Origin: JAJRVH01 sp964505995 | Lineage (GTDB): Bacteria; Pseudomonadota; Zetaproteobacteria; Mariprofundales; Mariprofundaceae | Assembly: GCA_964505995.1 (NCBI GenBank) | Contig: CAZDLB010000094.1 | Span: 1-6,663 of the forward strand | DNA length: 6,663 nucleotides | Reading direction: 5' to 3' | Shown here: positions 1-6,663 of the stretch, piece by piece | How the letters are laid out: each line of letters opens with the position of its first letter | Numbering within the stretch: position 1 is the first letter of the stretch | Made by a program: the position numbers and the translations under genes | Notes under the pieces: generated by a model | What the model saw: the letters and a program-made list of their open reading frames with translations, nothing else | What the model was told of the DNA's origin: nothing | Database searches by the model: none

Positions 1-401
1 CCGATAACGGGAAACACATCCCGCTCCAGCCATCGCCTCACCTTGGCAACATAACCGTCGCTCCAGTTTGATGACTGCTTTTCCCACCACTCCAACGCAA
101 TGGCATCGAAGGTATGTAAGTGCTTGCGCTTGGCGGCACGACGCTCCTCACGGGGGTCGACTCCCTCTGCCAGCTTGGCACGGGCTTCGGAGGCCATTTG
201 GCGTGCTTTCGCCAGACTGATATCGGGATACGCACCTAACGTGAGTTCAGGCCGCTGGTTTCCAAAGGTATAACGGAACTTCCAGATCTTTGAGCCATTA
301 GGATGGAGCAGGAGATAAAGTCCCTGTCCATCACCTAGCTTTTTCGGCGCCGATCCCCCTGGATGCTTTGCCTGCTTCACTTTGAGTGCAGTTAACCTCA
401 T
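1..401 (-). CDS. Tyrosine recombinase/integrase, P4 type, N-terminal part (gene runs off the left edge)
   Basis: The reading frame starts at ATG 401-399 and stays open for 133 complete codons to the window edge, so the C-terminal part is missing. What is visible is the N-terminal arm-DNA-binding domain of P4-type integrases (DUF4102 family, residues about 1-90): an LTALKVKQAK start, DGQGLYLLLHPNGSKIW at about 24-40, then KFRYTF, LTLGAYPDISLAKAR (about 53-67) and GVDPREERRAAK (about 80-91). Residues from about 95 (HTFDAIALEWW) begin the SAM-like core-binding domain. The catalytic domain with the R-H-R-Y residues would lie outside the window, so activity cannot be judged. GGAG at 412-409, seven bases upstream, supports this start. 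Known role of the family: site-specific integration and excision of prophages and genomic islands. The gene reads away from groEL, as expected if the element extends leftward. Base composition looks less GC-rich than in groEL, fitting acquired DNA. Confidence 0.93.
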   Translation of the reverse strand, partial: MRLTALKVKQAKHPGGSAPKKLGDGQGLYLLLHPNGSKIWKFRYTFGNQRPELTLGAYPDISLAKARQMASEARAKLAEGVDPREERRAAKRKHLHTFDAIALEWWEKQSSNWSDGYVAKVRRWLERDVFPVI

Positions 402-426
402 GATTTTACTCCGCAATTTGCCATTG

Positions 427-513
427 CTGGGGGTTGATATGGTTTATAGGGGGAGAGAAAATCGCTCAACCACCCCTTTCAACCCCCAGTACAACCCCCA
501 GAAGTGGGGGTTG
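427..513. repeat. Cluster of CAACCCCCAG boxes upstream of the integrase
   Basis: Four copies of one motif are present: CAACCCCCAG on the plus strand at 480-489 and 492-501 (12 bases start to start), its complement CTGGGGGTTG at 427-436, and TGGGGGTTG at 505-513. A degraded copy (CAACCACCCC) starts at about 468. The boxes flank and overlap the candidate integrase promoter. Repeated short boxes next to a P4-type integrase start are expected for arm-type sites bound by the N-terminal domain of the integrase, or for sites of an excisionase/AlpA-like factor. Which protein binds is inference; the repetition is seen directly. Confidence 0.75.
443..469 (-). promoter_or_regulatory. Candidate promoter of the integrase gene
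   Basis: On the minus strand a -35-like TTGAGC (469-464) is followed after 15 bases by TATAAA (448-443), a 5/6 match to the -10 consensus. The spacing is short for sigma-70, so strength is doubtful. A start about seven bases downstream would fall at roughly 436, at the edge of the CAACCCCCAG-type box at 427-436. That would let a protein bound there block transcription; integrase autoregulation of this kind is inferred, not shown. Confidence 0.4.
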
Positions 514-514
514 T
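491..514. repeat. Perfect 10-bp inverted repeat formed by two boxes
   Basis: ACAACCCCCA (491-500) and TGGGGGTTGT (505-514) are exact reverse complements separated by GAAG. As DNA this gives a symmetric binding site for a dimeric protein; as RNA it would form a very stable hairpin. No T run follows directly on either strand, so it does not look like an intrinsic terminator. Confidence 0.8.
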
Positions 515-523
515 GCATCGCAA

Positions 524-551
524 CATCATAGGACGTCATGAGACGATGATG
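524..551. other. Imperfect dyad between integrase boxes and groEL terminator; possible attachment-site core
   Basis: CATCAT (524-529) pairs with ATGATG (546-551), and inside it CGTC (534-537) pairs with GACG (542-545) around ATGA. Four unpaired bases (530-533) lie on the left side only. The dyad sits between the box cluster and the terminator of the chromosomal groEL gene, where the crossover site of an element ending here would be expected. The dyad is visible; the attachment-site role is a guess, since the second att copy lies outside the window. Confidence 0.25.
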
Positions 552-554
552 CAA

Positions 555-591
555 GAAAAAGGCCCGAAAACACTAGGTTTTCGGGCCTTTC
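555..591 (-). terminator. Rho-independent terminator of groESL, probably bidirectional
   Basis: A 13-bp perfect stem (558-570 with 578-590; core AGGCCCGAAAA / TTTTCGGGCCT) encloses the seven-base loop CACTAGG. Read leftward, the stem runs into a T-rich stretch (complement of GAAAAA at 555-560), as needed for groEL transcripts. It lies about 30 bases past the groEL stop codon. The A-rich left side and T-rich right side make it symmetric, so it could also stop transcription moving rightward from the integrated element into the groEL antisense strand. Confidence 0.92.
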
Positions 592-620
592 TGCGCGTCA
601 CTGGGACACTGGCGGGATGT

Positions 621-2252
<1,632 letters not shown>

Positions 2253-2315
2253 TCCTTTTTCTCCTTTGATATTGGTATTCGTTTATGCCCTGTCGGGCGA
2301 AAGCCAGAGAGGCGA

Positions 2316-2612
2316 TCAGCCCTCGATCACGCCGAGGATGTCGTCCTCGCGCATCATCAACAGCTCCTCGCCGTCGATCTTGATTTCGGTGCCGGCATAC
2401 TTGGAGAAGATGACGGTGTCGCCAGCCTTCACATCCAGTGGCCGTACATCGCCGTTCTCAAGGATCTTGCCGTTACCGACCGCGATCACCTTGCCCTCGA
2501 TCGGCTTTTCCTTGGCCGTATCGGGGATGATGATGCCCCCGGCAGACTTCTCTTCCTCGTCCAGGCGACGGACGATTACACGATCATGTAAAGGACGAAC
2601 CTTTGTAGTCAT
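2316..2612 (-). CDS. groES: Co-chaperonin GroES (10 kDa, Hsp10 family)
   Basis: GroES is the seven-subunit lid that binds the apical domains of GroEL and closes the folding chamber. The product has 98 residues (family usually 95-98). Visible marks are PLHDRVIVRR at 7-16, the mobile loop with its GroEL-binding hydrophobic patch GGIII at 25-29 followed by PDTAKEKP, GKVIAVG at about 40-46, the roof region near 50-57, VKAGDTVIFSKYAGTEIKI (61-79) and the C-terminal DDILGVIE. AAGGAG at 2626-2621, eight bases before the ATG, fixes the start. It is the first gene of the operon, with groEL following after 63 bases, the order expected in proteobacteria. The leader is roughly 100 bases long and begins in the CIRCE operator, so expression is probably induced by heat shock. 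Confidence 0.99.
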   Translation of the reverse strand: MTTKVRPLHDRVIVRRLDEEEKSAGGIIIPDTAKEKPIEGKVIAVGNGKILENGDVRPLDVKAGDTVIFSKYAGTEIKIDGEELLMMREDDILGVIEG

Positions 2613-2695
2613 CGTTGCTACTCCTTGAATTCAGGTATTGAGAACCGTTGTATAGGGACCGGATTTCTCCGATTCAACCCCCTGGGAGCGATTTT

Positions 2696-2722
2696 TTAGC
2701 ACTCTCCTGAGAGGAGTGCCAA
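2696..2722 (-). promoter_or_regulatory. CIRCE operator (HrcA binding site)
   Basis: TTAGCACTC (2696-2704), nine bases, then GAGTGCCAA (2714-2722). The CIRCE consensus is TTAGCACTC-N9-GAGTGCTAA, so only one base differs. CIRCE is bound by the repressor HrcA, which depends on GroEL for activity, giving feedback on chaperonin level. It lies just downstream of the heat-shock -10 element and would cover the transcription start, a position suited to repression. hrcA itself is not in the window. Confidence 0.93.
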
Positions 2723-2749
2723 TAGTGGGGCTCGCTACGGCTCTGTCAA
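2722..2749 (-). promoter_or_regulatory. Heat-shock (sigma-32-like) promoter of groESL
   Basis: On the minus strand TTGACA (2749-2744) is followed after 13 bases by CCCCACTAT (2730-2722). This resembles the RpoH promoter pattern (CTTGAA-type -35 and CCCCATNT -10 with 11-16 bases between). The same TTGACA is also a perfect sigma-70 -35 element, but the matching -10 hexamers at 16-17 bases spacing (CACTAT, ACTATT) are only 3/6, so RpoH is the better reading. Transcription would start about 2715, inside the CIRCE site. Confidence 0.7.
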
Positions 2750-2937
2750 CCGCCGGCAAGCATGGAAAATGTGGGATTCCGGCTATCTGTCGGACCTGGG
2801 GCATCGTAGCAAGCAGGCGGGAAAGCGTGGCCAGAATGCTGGATTCCAGGGCGCATCATCGGTGCGATGCAACGAGCAAGCCGGTCGTTCTGGACCGCGC
2901 TGCCGCGCAGTGGGTTTATCATGAGTTCTGCAGGCTG

Positions 2938-4143
2938 CTAGACCTTTATCCTGGTCAGATCGGCCGCCCGCTGCGAGCGATCATCCAGTTCCCGGCCGGC
3001 GCTGAACACATGCAGGCGCGTGGGAAGGGGCAGACCCTCGACGGGCAACTGGGCCTCCAGCCGGGCGACCTGCGAACGCTTGCCGCGCGTTTCCGGATGC
3101 TTGGCGATCAGAAAGGAGCAGATATCGCAGTATTCCTCGGTCGAGATGTCAAAGGTGCCGATGCGACGGCCCAGCGCGATGATCTCCTCCTTGTCCATGG
3201 CGATCAGCGGCGGCAGCAGCGGCAGGGGGCTGGCATCGTAGATGGCATGGATGTTGTCCAGTGTCTGGCTGGCCACCTGCCCGAGCGAATCGCCGGTGAC
3301 CAGCGCCTTGGCCTTTTCCATTCCGGCGACGATGCCGGCGGTGCGGATCATCTGACGCTTGTAGATGATCATGCGATATTCGGCTGGCACCAGCGCTATC
3401 GCATGGCGCTGGAACTCCTCCAGATCGATCATGTAAAGGCGCGTTCGTCCCTGATAGCGTGAAAGGCAGGCCGCCAGATCGCGGATCTTCGCGAAATCGC
3501 GGTTGATGCTGCTGTTGTACAGATGGACGAGCACGACCTCCATGCCTCGCTTCATCATCGTGTAGGCCGCGACCGGCGAATCGATGCCGCCGGAAAAGAG
3601 CACGACGCCGCGCCCCGAGCTGCCGACCGACAGGCCGCCGATACCCTGATGCCGATCGGTATAGATATAGGCGCCGGCCGGGGTCACCTCGACATGCACG
3701 GTAATCTGCGGATCGTTTAGATTCACGACCAGCCCAAGTTTGCTCTTCAGATAACCGCCGATCTCGAAATTCAGCTCCGGGCTGGTCAGCGGGAAGGACT
3801 TGTCGCCCCGCCGGGCGGAAACACGAAACGGCAGGCCCGCCACGTTGCCTTCGGCATCCCCGAAGGCGGCGCGCACGGCATCGGCTGCGACCTGCTGCAT
3901 CGAAGCCAGCTCGCGCTCGGCGCGATGCACCAGCGAGAAGTTGCGCACGCCCGGGATCAGCGACAGGTAATCGATCAGCGCCTGATCCACCTGCTCGAAT
4001 TCGAGCAGCATGCGGCCGTAGTCACGGCGCAGCGATACCGGCTTCAGCAGGCGCCTGAGATTGGCAGCCAGCCGCTTTTCGAACTGACCGCGGTTCCTGC
4101 CCTTGAGCGCCAGCTCGCCGAAATGAAGAAGAATGGCCTGCAT
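2938..4143 (-). CDS. thiI: tRNA 4-thiouridine synthase ThiI, form without rhodanese domain
   Basis: ThiI adenylates uridine 8 of tRNA with ATP and replaces its oxygen with sulfur, giving the near-UV-sensing base s4U; in some bacteria it also serves thiazole synthesis for thiamine. The start is placed at ATG 4143, because MQAILLHFGELALKGRNR is the usual ThiI N-terminus; the open frame upstream to 4428 does not look like ThiI. This gives 401 residues. Domains: N-terminal ferredoxin-like and THUMP region (about 1-165), then the PP-loop pyrophosphatase domain with SGGIDSP at 184-190. Cys339 in EEYCDICS sits where E. coli has catalytic Cys344, and Cys342 adds a CxxC. The rhodanese domain of E. coli ThiI (482 residues, Cys456) is absent; the Bacillus subtilis enzyme also lacks it. 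No clear Shine-Dalgarno sequence precedes the chosen ATG, so the start is less certain than the identity. The gene is divergent from rhlE. Confidence 0.95.
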   Translation of the reverse strand: MQAILLHFGELALKGRNRGQFEKRLAANLRRLLKPVSLRRDYGRMLLEFEQVDQALIDYLSLIPGVRNFSLVHRAERELASMQQVAADAVRAAFGDAEGNVAGLPFRVSARRGDKSFPLTSPELNFEIGGYLKSKLGLVVNLNDPQITVHVEVTPAGAYIYTDRHQGIGGLSVGSSGRGVVLFSGGIDSPVAAYTMMKRGMEVVLVHLYNSSINRDFAKIRDLAACLSRYQGRTRLYMIDLEEFQRHAIALVPAEYRMIIYKRQMIRTAGIVAGMEKAKALVTGDSLGQVASQTLDNIHAIYDASPLPLLPPLIAMDKEEIIALGRRIGTFDISTEEYCDICSFLIAKHPETRGKRSQVARLEAQLPVEGLPLPTRLHVFSAGRELDDRSQRAADLTRIKV

Positions 4144-4352
4144 CGCGGCGCAGACTAGCGGCAGCGTCGGCAAAATGCAGCGATGGTATTGCTTGCCAAT
4201 TCCGGACAATGCCGTATGGTGGCGCCATCTCGGCAGGGCGATCGTTCTGCCCGCCGACCAATGGTCGCAATGCATGCGGCCGTTTCCCAATATCCGACCG
4301 TGCCTTGATCGAGTCGCTCCCTGCGGCAGGTGCGCGTACCCAAGGAAAAAAC
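4144..4352. other. Divergent thiI-rhlE intergenic region
   Basis: These 209 bases separate two start codons pointing away from each other and must hold the promoters or leaders of both genes. A fair rightward promoter is visible at 4193-4220. For thiI I find no hexamer pair I would defend. Open frames extend from both genes into this stretch (thiI to 4428, rhlE back to 4209), but the added peptides match neither family, so they are read as untranslated. Confidence 0.6.
4193..4220 (+). promoter_or_regulatory. Candidate sigma-70 promoter of rhlE
   Basis: TTGCCA (4193-4198, 5/6 to TTGACA) and TATGGT (4215-4220, 4/6 to TATAAT) are 16 bases apart. A start near 4227 would leave a leader of about 125 bases before the rhlE ATG. 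The match is moderate and untested. Confidence 0.4.
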
Positions 4353-5636
4353 ATGACTTTCGACAAACTCGGTCTGGCGCCGGAACTGCTGCGCGCCATC
4401 GCCGACCAGGGCTATGAGAGCCCGACACCCATTCAGGCCCAGTCCATTCCGGTGATTCTCAACGGGCAGGACATCATGGCCGCAGCCCAGACGGGCACCG
4501 GCAAAACGGCCGGCTTCACATTGCCGATGCTGCACCTGCTGCGCCAGGAACACGCCGGCCCCCGCCATGGTCGCAGGCATATCCGCGTTCTGGTGCTGAC
4601 GCCGACGCGTGAGCTGGCCGCGCAGGTCGGCGAAAGCATTCGCACCTATGGCAGGCATCTGCCGTTCCGTTCCGCCGTTGTCTTCGGCGGCGTCGGTATC
4701 CACCCGCAGATCGAGCGCCTCAGACGCGGCGTCGATATCGTCGTGGCCACGCCCGGACGCCTGCTCGATCTCATCGGCCAGGGGCATTGCGATCTGTCGA
4801 ACATCGAAATGCTGGTCCTCGATGAGGCCGACCGCATGCTCGACATGGGCTTCATCCATGACATCCGCAAGATTCTGGCCCTGCTGCCGCAACAGCGGCA
4901 GAATCTGTTCTTCTCGGCCACGTTCTCCAACGACATCCGGCAACTGGCCGCAGGCATCCTGAAGCAGCCGGTCCTCATCGAGGTTTCGCGCAACGAAGCC
5001 TCGCATCAGGTCACGCAGAGGGTGCACCCCGTAGCCAAAAACCGCAAACGCGAGCTGCTTTCAACCCTGATCCGCGAGGGGGAATGGCAACAGGTGCTGG
5101 TGTTCACGCGCACGAAGCATGGCGCCAACCGCCTGACCACGCAGCTGATCGCGGACGGCATCGAGGCTGCCGCAATTCACGGCAACAAGAGTCAGACCGC
5201 GCGCACGAAGGCCTTGCAGGGATTCAAGGCCGGTTCGGTGCGCGTGCTGGTGGCAACCGACATCGCAGCCCGCGGCCTGGATATCGACCAGCTGCCGCAT
5301 GTCGTCAATTACGAGCTTCCCAATGTGCCCGAGGATTATGTGCATCGCATCGGCCGCACGGGCCGGGCCGGTCGCACGGGTGAGGCGATGTCGCTGGTCT
5401 GCGACGAGGAGATCAAGCTGCTTCGGGGCATCGAGAGGCTGATCGGCAAGCCCGTCGAAGAGGTCGTCATTCCGGGTTTCGAGATGGAAAGGCCGGCGAA
5501 GGCCGAAACATCCGGACCGCTGCGGACTCCCGGTCGCGGCCACGGATACCGGCGTAAACCGGGTGCTCCGACCAGCCGGAGGCGCCGCAGAGGGCCAAAC
5601 CCCGGCAGGCGCGAGCGTGCTGCCAACCGTGGCTGA
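4353..5636 (+). CDS. rhlE: ATP-dependent DEAD-box RNA helicase RhlE
   Basis: Cytoplasmic DEAD-box helicase that unwinds short RNA duplexes with ATP; in E. coli RhlE acts in ribosome assembly and can work with the RNA-decay machinery. The start at ATG 4353 is chosen because MTFDKLGLAPELLRAI matches the RhlE N-terminus and AAGGA (4342-4346) lies six bases upstream. The product has 427 residues. All helicase motifs are intact: Q motif YESPTPIQ (21-28), Walker A AQTGTGKT (45-52), PTRELA (84-89), GG (112-113), TPGR (133-136), DEAD (157-160), SAT (188-190), VFTRTKHGAN (250-259), ATDIAARGLDI (301-311) and HRIGRTGRAG (331-340). WQQVLVFTRTKHGAN and VVNYELPNVPEDYVHR are typical of RhlE rather than DeaD, SrmB or DbpA. 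Residues from about 380 form a basic, arginine-rich tail, commonly used for nonspecific RNA binding. It is divergent from thiI and followed by yjdM after 77 bases. Confidence 0.95.
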   Translation: MTFDKLGLAPELLRAIADQGYESPTPIQAQSIPVILNGQDIMAAAQTGTGKTAGFTLPMLHLLRQEHAGPRHGRRHIRVLVLTPTRELAAQVGESIRTYGRHLPFRSAVVFGGVGIHPQIERLRRGVDIVVATPGRLLDLIGQGHCDLSNIEMLVLDEADRMLDMGFIHDIRKILALLPQQRQNLFFSATFSNDIRQLAAGILKQPVLIEVSRNEASHQVTQRVHPVAKNRKRELLSTLIREGEWQQVLVFTRTKHGANRLTTQLIADGIEAAAIHGNKSQTARTKALQGFKAGSVRVLVATDIAARGLDIDQLPHVVNYELPNVPEDYVHRIGRTGRAGRTGEAMSLVCDEEIKLLRGIERLIGKPVEEVVIPGFEMERPAKAETSGPLRTPGRGHGYRRKPGAPTSRRRRRGPNPGRRERAANRG

Positions 5637-5653
5637 ACATCCCCGCATTGCGG

Positions 5654-5667
5654 CGGGCTTCAGCCCG
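5654..5667 (+). repeat. Short hairpin after rhlE
   Basis: CGGGCT (5654-5659) and AGCCCG (5662-5667) form a tight inverted repeat, a 5-bp stem with a TTCA loop if drawn as RNA. No T run follows, so it is at best a weak terminator or 3'-end protecting hairpin for rhlE. Confidence 0.35.
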
Positions 5668-5686
5668 GACAGGATCCATGTAGAAT
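5659..5686 (+). promoter_or_regulatory. Candidate promoter of yjdM
   Basis: TAGAAT at 5681-5686 matches the -10 consensus in five of six positions. The best -35 at suitable spacing is TTCAGC (5659-5664, only 3/6, 16 bases upstream), which overlaps the small hairpin after rhlE. The -10 is credible and the -35 weak, so yjdM may have its own promoter or may also be transcribed from rhlE. Confidence 0.4.
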
Positions 5687-5713
5687 GCCGGAAAATTCAT
5701 TGAGGACTGAAAC

Positions 5714-6055
5714 ATGAGCAAGCTACCCAATTGCCCGCAGTGCGGCTCCGAATACACCTACGAGGATCGCGGCATGTACGTCTGCCCGGAATGCGCGCAT
5801 GAATGGAGCACCGATGCTCCGGCAGGCGAAGGCGAAGGCGGCCTCGTGGTAAAAGATGCCCACGGCAATCTGCTGCATGACGGCGATACCGTGACGATCA
5901 TCAAGGATCTGAAGGTCAAGGGTGCGTCATCGCCGCTGAAGGTCGGCACCAAGGTCAAGAATATCCGGCTGATCGAGGGTGATCACAACATCGACTGCAA
6001 GATCCCCGGCTTCGGCGCGATGCAGCTGAAATCGGAGTTCGTCAAGAAGGCCTGA
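5714..6055 (+). CDS. yjdM: Zinc-ribbon protein YjdM (PhnA family)
   Basis: The product has 113 residues and closely follows E. coli YjdM, formerly PhnA. An N-terminal zinc ribbon has Cys7-x2-Cys10 (CPQC) and Cys24-x2-Cys27 (CPEC), with SEYTYEDRGMYVCPEC between and around them. The C-terminal PhnA domain carries LVVKDAHGNLL, DGDTVTIIKDLKVKG, GTKVKNIRL, DHNIDCKIPGFG and the terminal KSEFVKK. The exact biochemical role is not established. The old name comes from a position near the phosphonate genes in E. coli, and the family should not be confused with phosphonoacetate hydrolase, also called PhnA. No phosphonate genes are present here. GAGG at 5702-5705, eight bases before the ATG, supports the start. 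The gene converges on the methyltransferase gene, with 26 bases between the stop codons. Confidence 0.95.
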   Translation: MSKLPNCPQCGSEYTYEDRGMYVCPECAHEWSTDAPAGEGEGGLVVKDAHGNLLHDGDTVTIIKDLKVKGASSPLKVGTKVKNIRLIEGDHNIDCKIPGFGAMQLKSEFVKKA

Positions 6056-6085
6056 GCACCGGTCAGCGGGGGCCCCTCGGCTCAG
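6052..6085. repeat. Inverted repeat joining two convergent stop codons
   Basis: CTGAGC at 6052-6057 contains the yjdM stop TGA (6053-6055), and its reverse complement GCTCAG at 6080-6085 contains the methyltransferase stop (6084-6082). GGGGCCCC (6069-6076) lies between. The GC-rich structure could slow polymerase from both sides, but without a T run it is not a standard intrinsic terminator. Confidence 0.4.
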
Positions 6086-6663
6086 CGTTTCATCGCCAGC
6101 GTCAGGCCATCGGCGATCGGCAGCATCGCGATATCCACGCGCGTATCGCCCTTGAGCCTGCGGTTGAAGGCGCGGATCGCCTGCGTGCTCTGCTGCTCAT
6201 CGGCGGGATCGGCCACCGAACCACCCCAGAGCACATTGTCCACGGCAATCAGACCGCCGGGGCGGACCAGCTGCAGGCAGGCCTCGAAATAGGCCGGATA
6301 GTTGATCTTGTCGGCATCGATGAACGCGAAATCGAACGCGCTTTCCTGGCCCTGCTCCAGCAGCTCATCCAGGGTTTCCAGCGCCGGGCGAAGGTGCAGG
6401 TGCACCCGATGCTGAACGCCCGCCTGTTCCCAGAAGCGCCGCGCGACAAAGGTCCAGCGCTCGGAGACATCGCAGGTATGCACCTCGCCATCCTCCGGCA
6501 AAGCCAGCGCCATCCACAGCGTCGCATAGCCGGTATAGGTGCCGATCTCGAGCGCCCGCCGGGCATCCATCAGTTTCAGCAGCAGGGCCATGAACTGGCC
6601 CTGCTCGGGCGCGGAGCGCATCTCCGAAAGCTCCTCGGCCTCGGTCGCCCGCCGCAGTTCGGC
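6082..6663 (-). CDS. SAM-dependent O-methyltransferase, family 3 (caffeoyl-CoA OMT-like), N-terminus outside the window
   Basis: The frame is open from the right edge to the stop at 6084-6082, giving 193 visible residues. Family members have roughly 215-225, so about 25-30 N-terminal residues are missing; the internal ATG at 6621 is not the start. Visible marks (numbered from the first visible residue): PEQGQFMALLLKLM, which leads into the SAM-binding motif LEIGTYTGY at about 38-46; acidic CDVS at about 64-67; the metal- and catalysis-related IDADKINY at 115-122; DNVLWGG at 142-148; and a DGLTLAMKR end. Family members move a methyl group from S-adenosylmethionine to a hydroxyl, often of a catechol, using a divalent metal bound by the two Asp motifs. 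Bacterial substrates are mostly unknown and nothing here identifies this one. The gene converges on yjdM. Confidence 0.92.
   Translation of the reverse strand, partial: AELRRATEAEELSEMRSAPEQGQFMALLLKLMDARRALEIGTYTGYATLWMALALPEDGEVHTCDVSERWTFVARRFWEQAGVQHRVHLHLRPALETLDELLEQGQESAFDFAFIDADKINYPAYFEACLQLVRPGGLIAVDNVLWGGSVADPADEQQSTQAIRAFNRRLKGDTRVDIAMLPIADGLTLAMKR

Larger units (their letters stand above)
2613..2937. other. groES-thiI intergenic region (325 bases)
   Basis: The left half holds the groES leader, the CIRCE site and the groESL promoter. The rest, 2750-2937, carries the end of the thiI transcript. I see no gene there: the frame that opens rightward at 2716 runs antisense into thiI and resembles no family I recognise. 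Short overlapping dyads occur at 2831-2842 (CCAG/CTGG) and 2839-2849 (CTGGA/TCCAG), but no stem followed by a T run, so no intrinsic terminator for thiI is evident. thiI transcription could therefore read into groESL from behind; this is inference. Confidence 0.6.

Noticed and set aside
402..620. Possible tRNA or tRNA fragment as integration target
   Set aside because: No T-arm-like GTTCGA or CCA end and no cloverleaf pairing could be found; the only strong structures are the box hairpin and the groEL terminator.
2281..2300. GCCC/GGGC hairpin between groES and groEL
   Set aside because: Only four base pairs around TGTC. Too weak to claim as an attenuator or processing site, though it lies in the intergenic region.
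2716..3462. 248-codon plus-strand frame starting inside the CIRCE element
   Set aside because: It overlaps the groESL operator and then runs antisense to thiI. No ribosome binding site or recognisable domain supports it.
4209..4352. 48-residue N-terminal extension of RhlE
   Set aside because: The family N-terminus begins at MTFDKLGL with a good ribosome binding site, and the proposed upstream start overlaps the candidate promoter.
4144..4428. 95-residue N-terminal extension of ThiI
   Set aside because: The frame is open, but the extra peptide resembles nothing in ThiI, the family N-terminus begins at MQAILL, and the extension would overlap the rhlE start.
4155..5027. 290-codon minus-strand frame opposite rhlE
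   Set aside because: Antisense to the conserved helicase core. The product mirrors codon bias and shows no domain.

Overview
The window reads as chromosomal DNA from a GC-rich proteobacterium, most likely a gammaproteobacterium or close relative. This rests on recalled similarity: RhlE and the YjdM/PhnA protein follow their Escherichia coli counterparts closely, and GroEL/GroES are of the standard proteobacterial type. The genus cannot be named from this sequence alone. Apart from the left edge, the content is housekeeping.

Left edge (1-620): the first 401 bases hold the N-terminal part of a P4-type tyrosine integrase, read leftward off the window. Between its start codon and groEL lie its ribosome binding site, a candidate promoter, a cluster of CAACCCCCAG boxes (two of which form a strong hairpin), an imperfect dyad, and a strong intrinsic terminator serving groEL. 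This looks like the end of an integrated element abutting the groESL operon. No tRNA gene is visible at the junction.

Centre (621-2750): a groES-groEL operon read leftward. Upstream of groES is a heat-shock (sigma-32-like) promoter whose -10 element touches a near-perfect CIRCE operator, implying both RpoH activation and HrcA repression.

Right half: thiI (leftward) encodes a 401-residue tRNA 4-thiouridine synthase that lacks the C-terminal rhodanese domain and has a CxxC at the catalytic cysteine position. A 209-base divergent intergenic region separates it from rhlE (rightward), a DEAD-box RNA helicase with an arginine-rich tail. The small zinc-ribbon gene yjdM (phnA) follows in the same direction. 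Converging on it from the right edge is a partial SAM-dependent O-methyltransferase gene.

Functionally the window joins protein folding (GroES/EL), tRNA modification (ThiI) and RNA remodelling (RhlE). These are adjacent, separately transcribed housekeeping genes rather than one pathway. I found no convincing new multi-gene system. The most worthwhile leads are the integrase/groEL junction with its box cluster, the dual-control groESL promoter, and the rhodanese-less CxxC ThiI.
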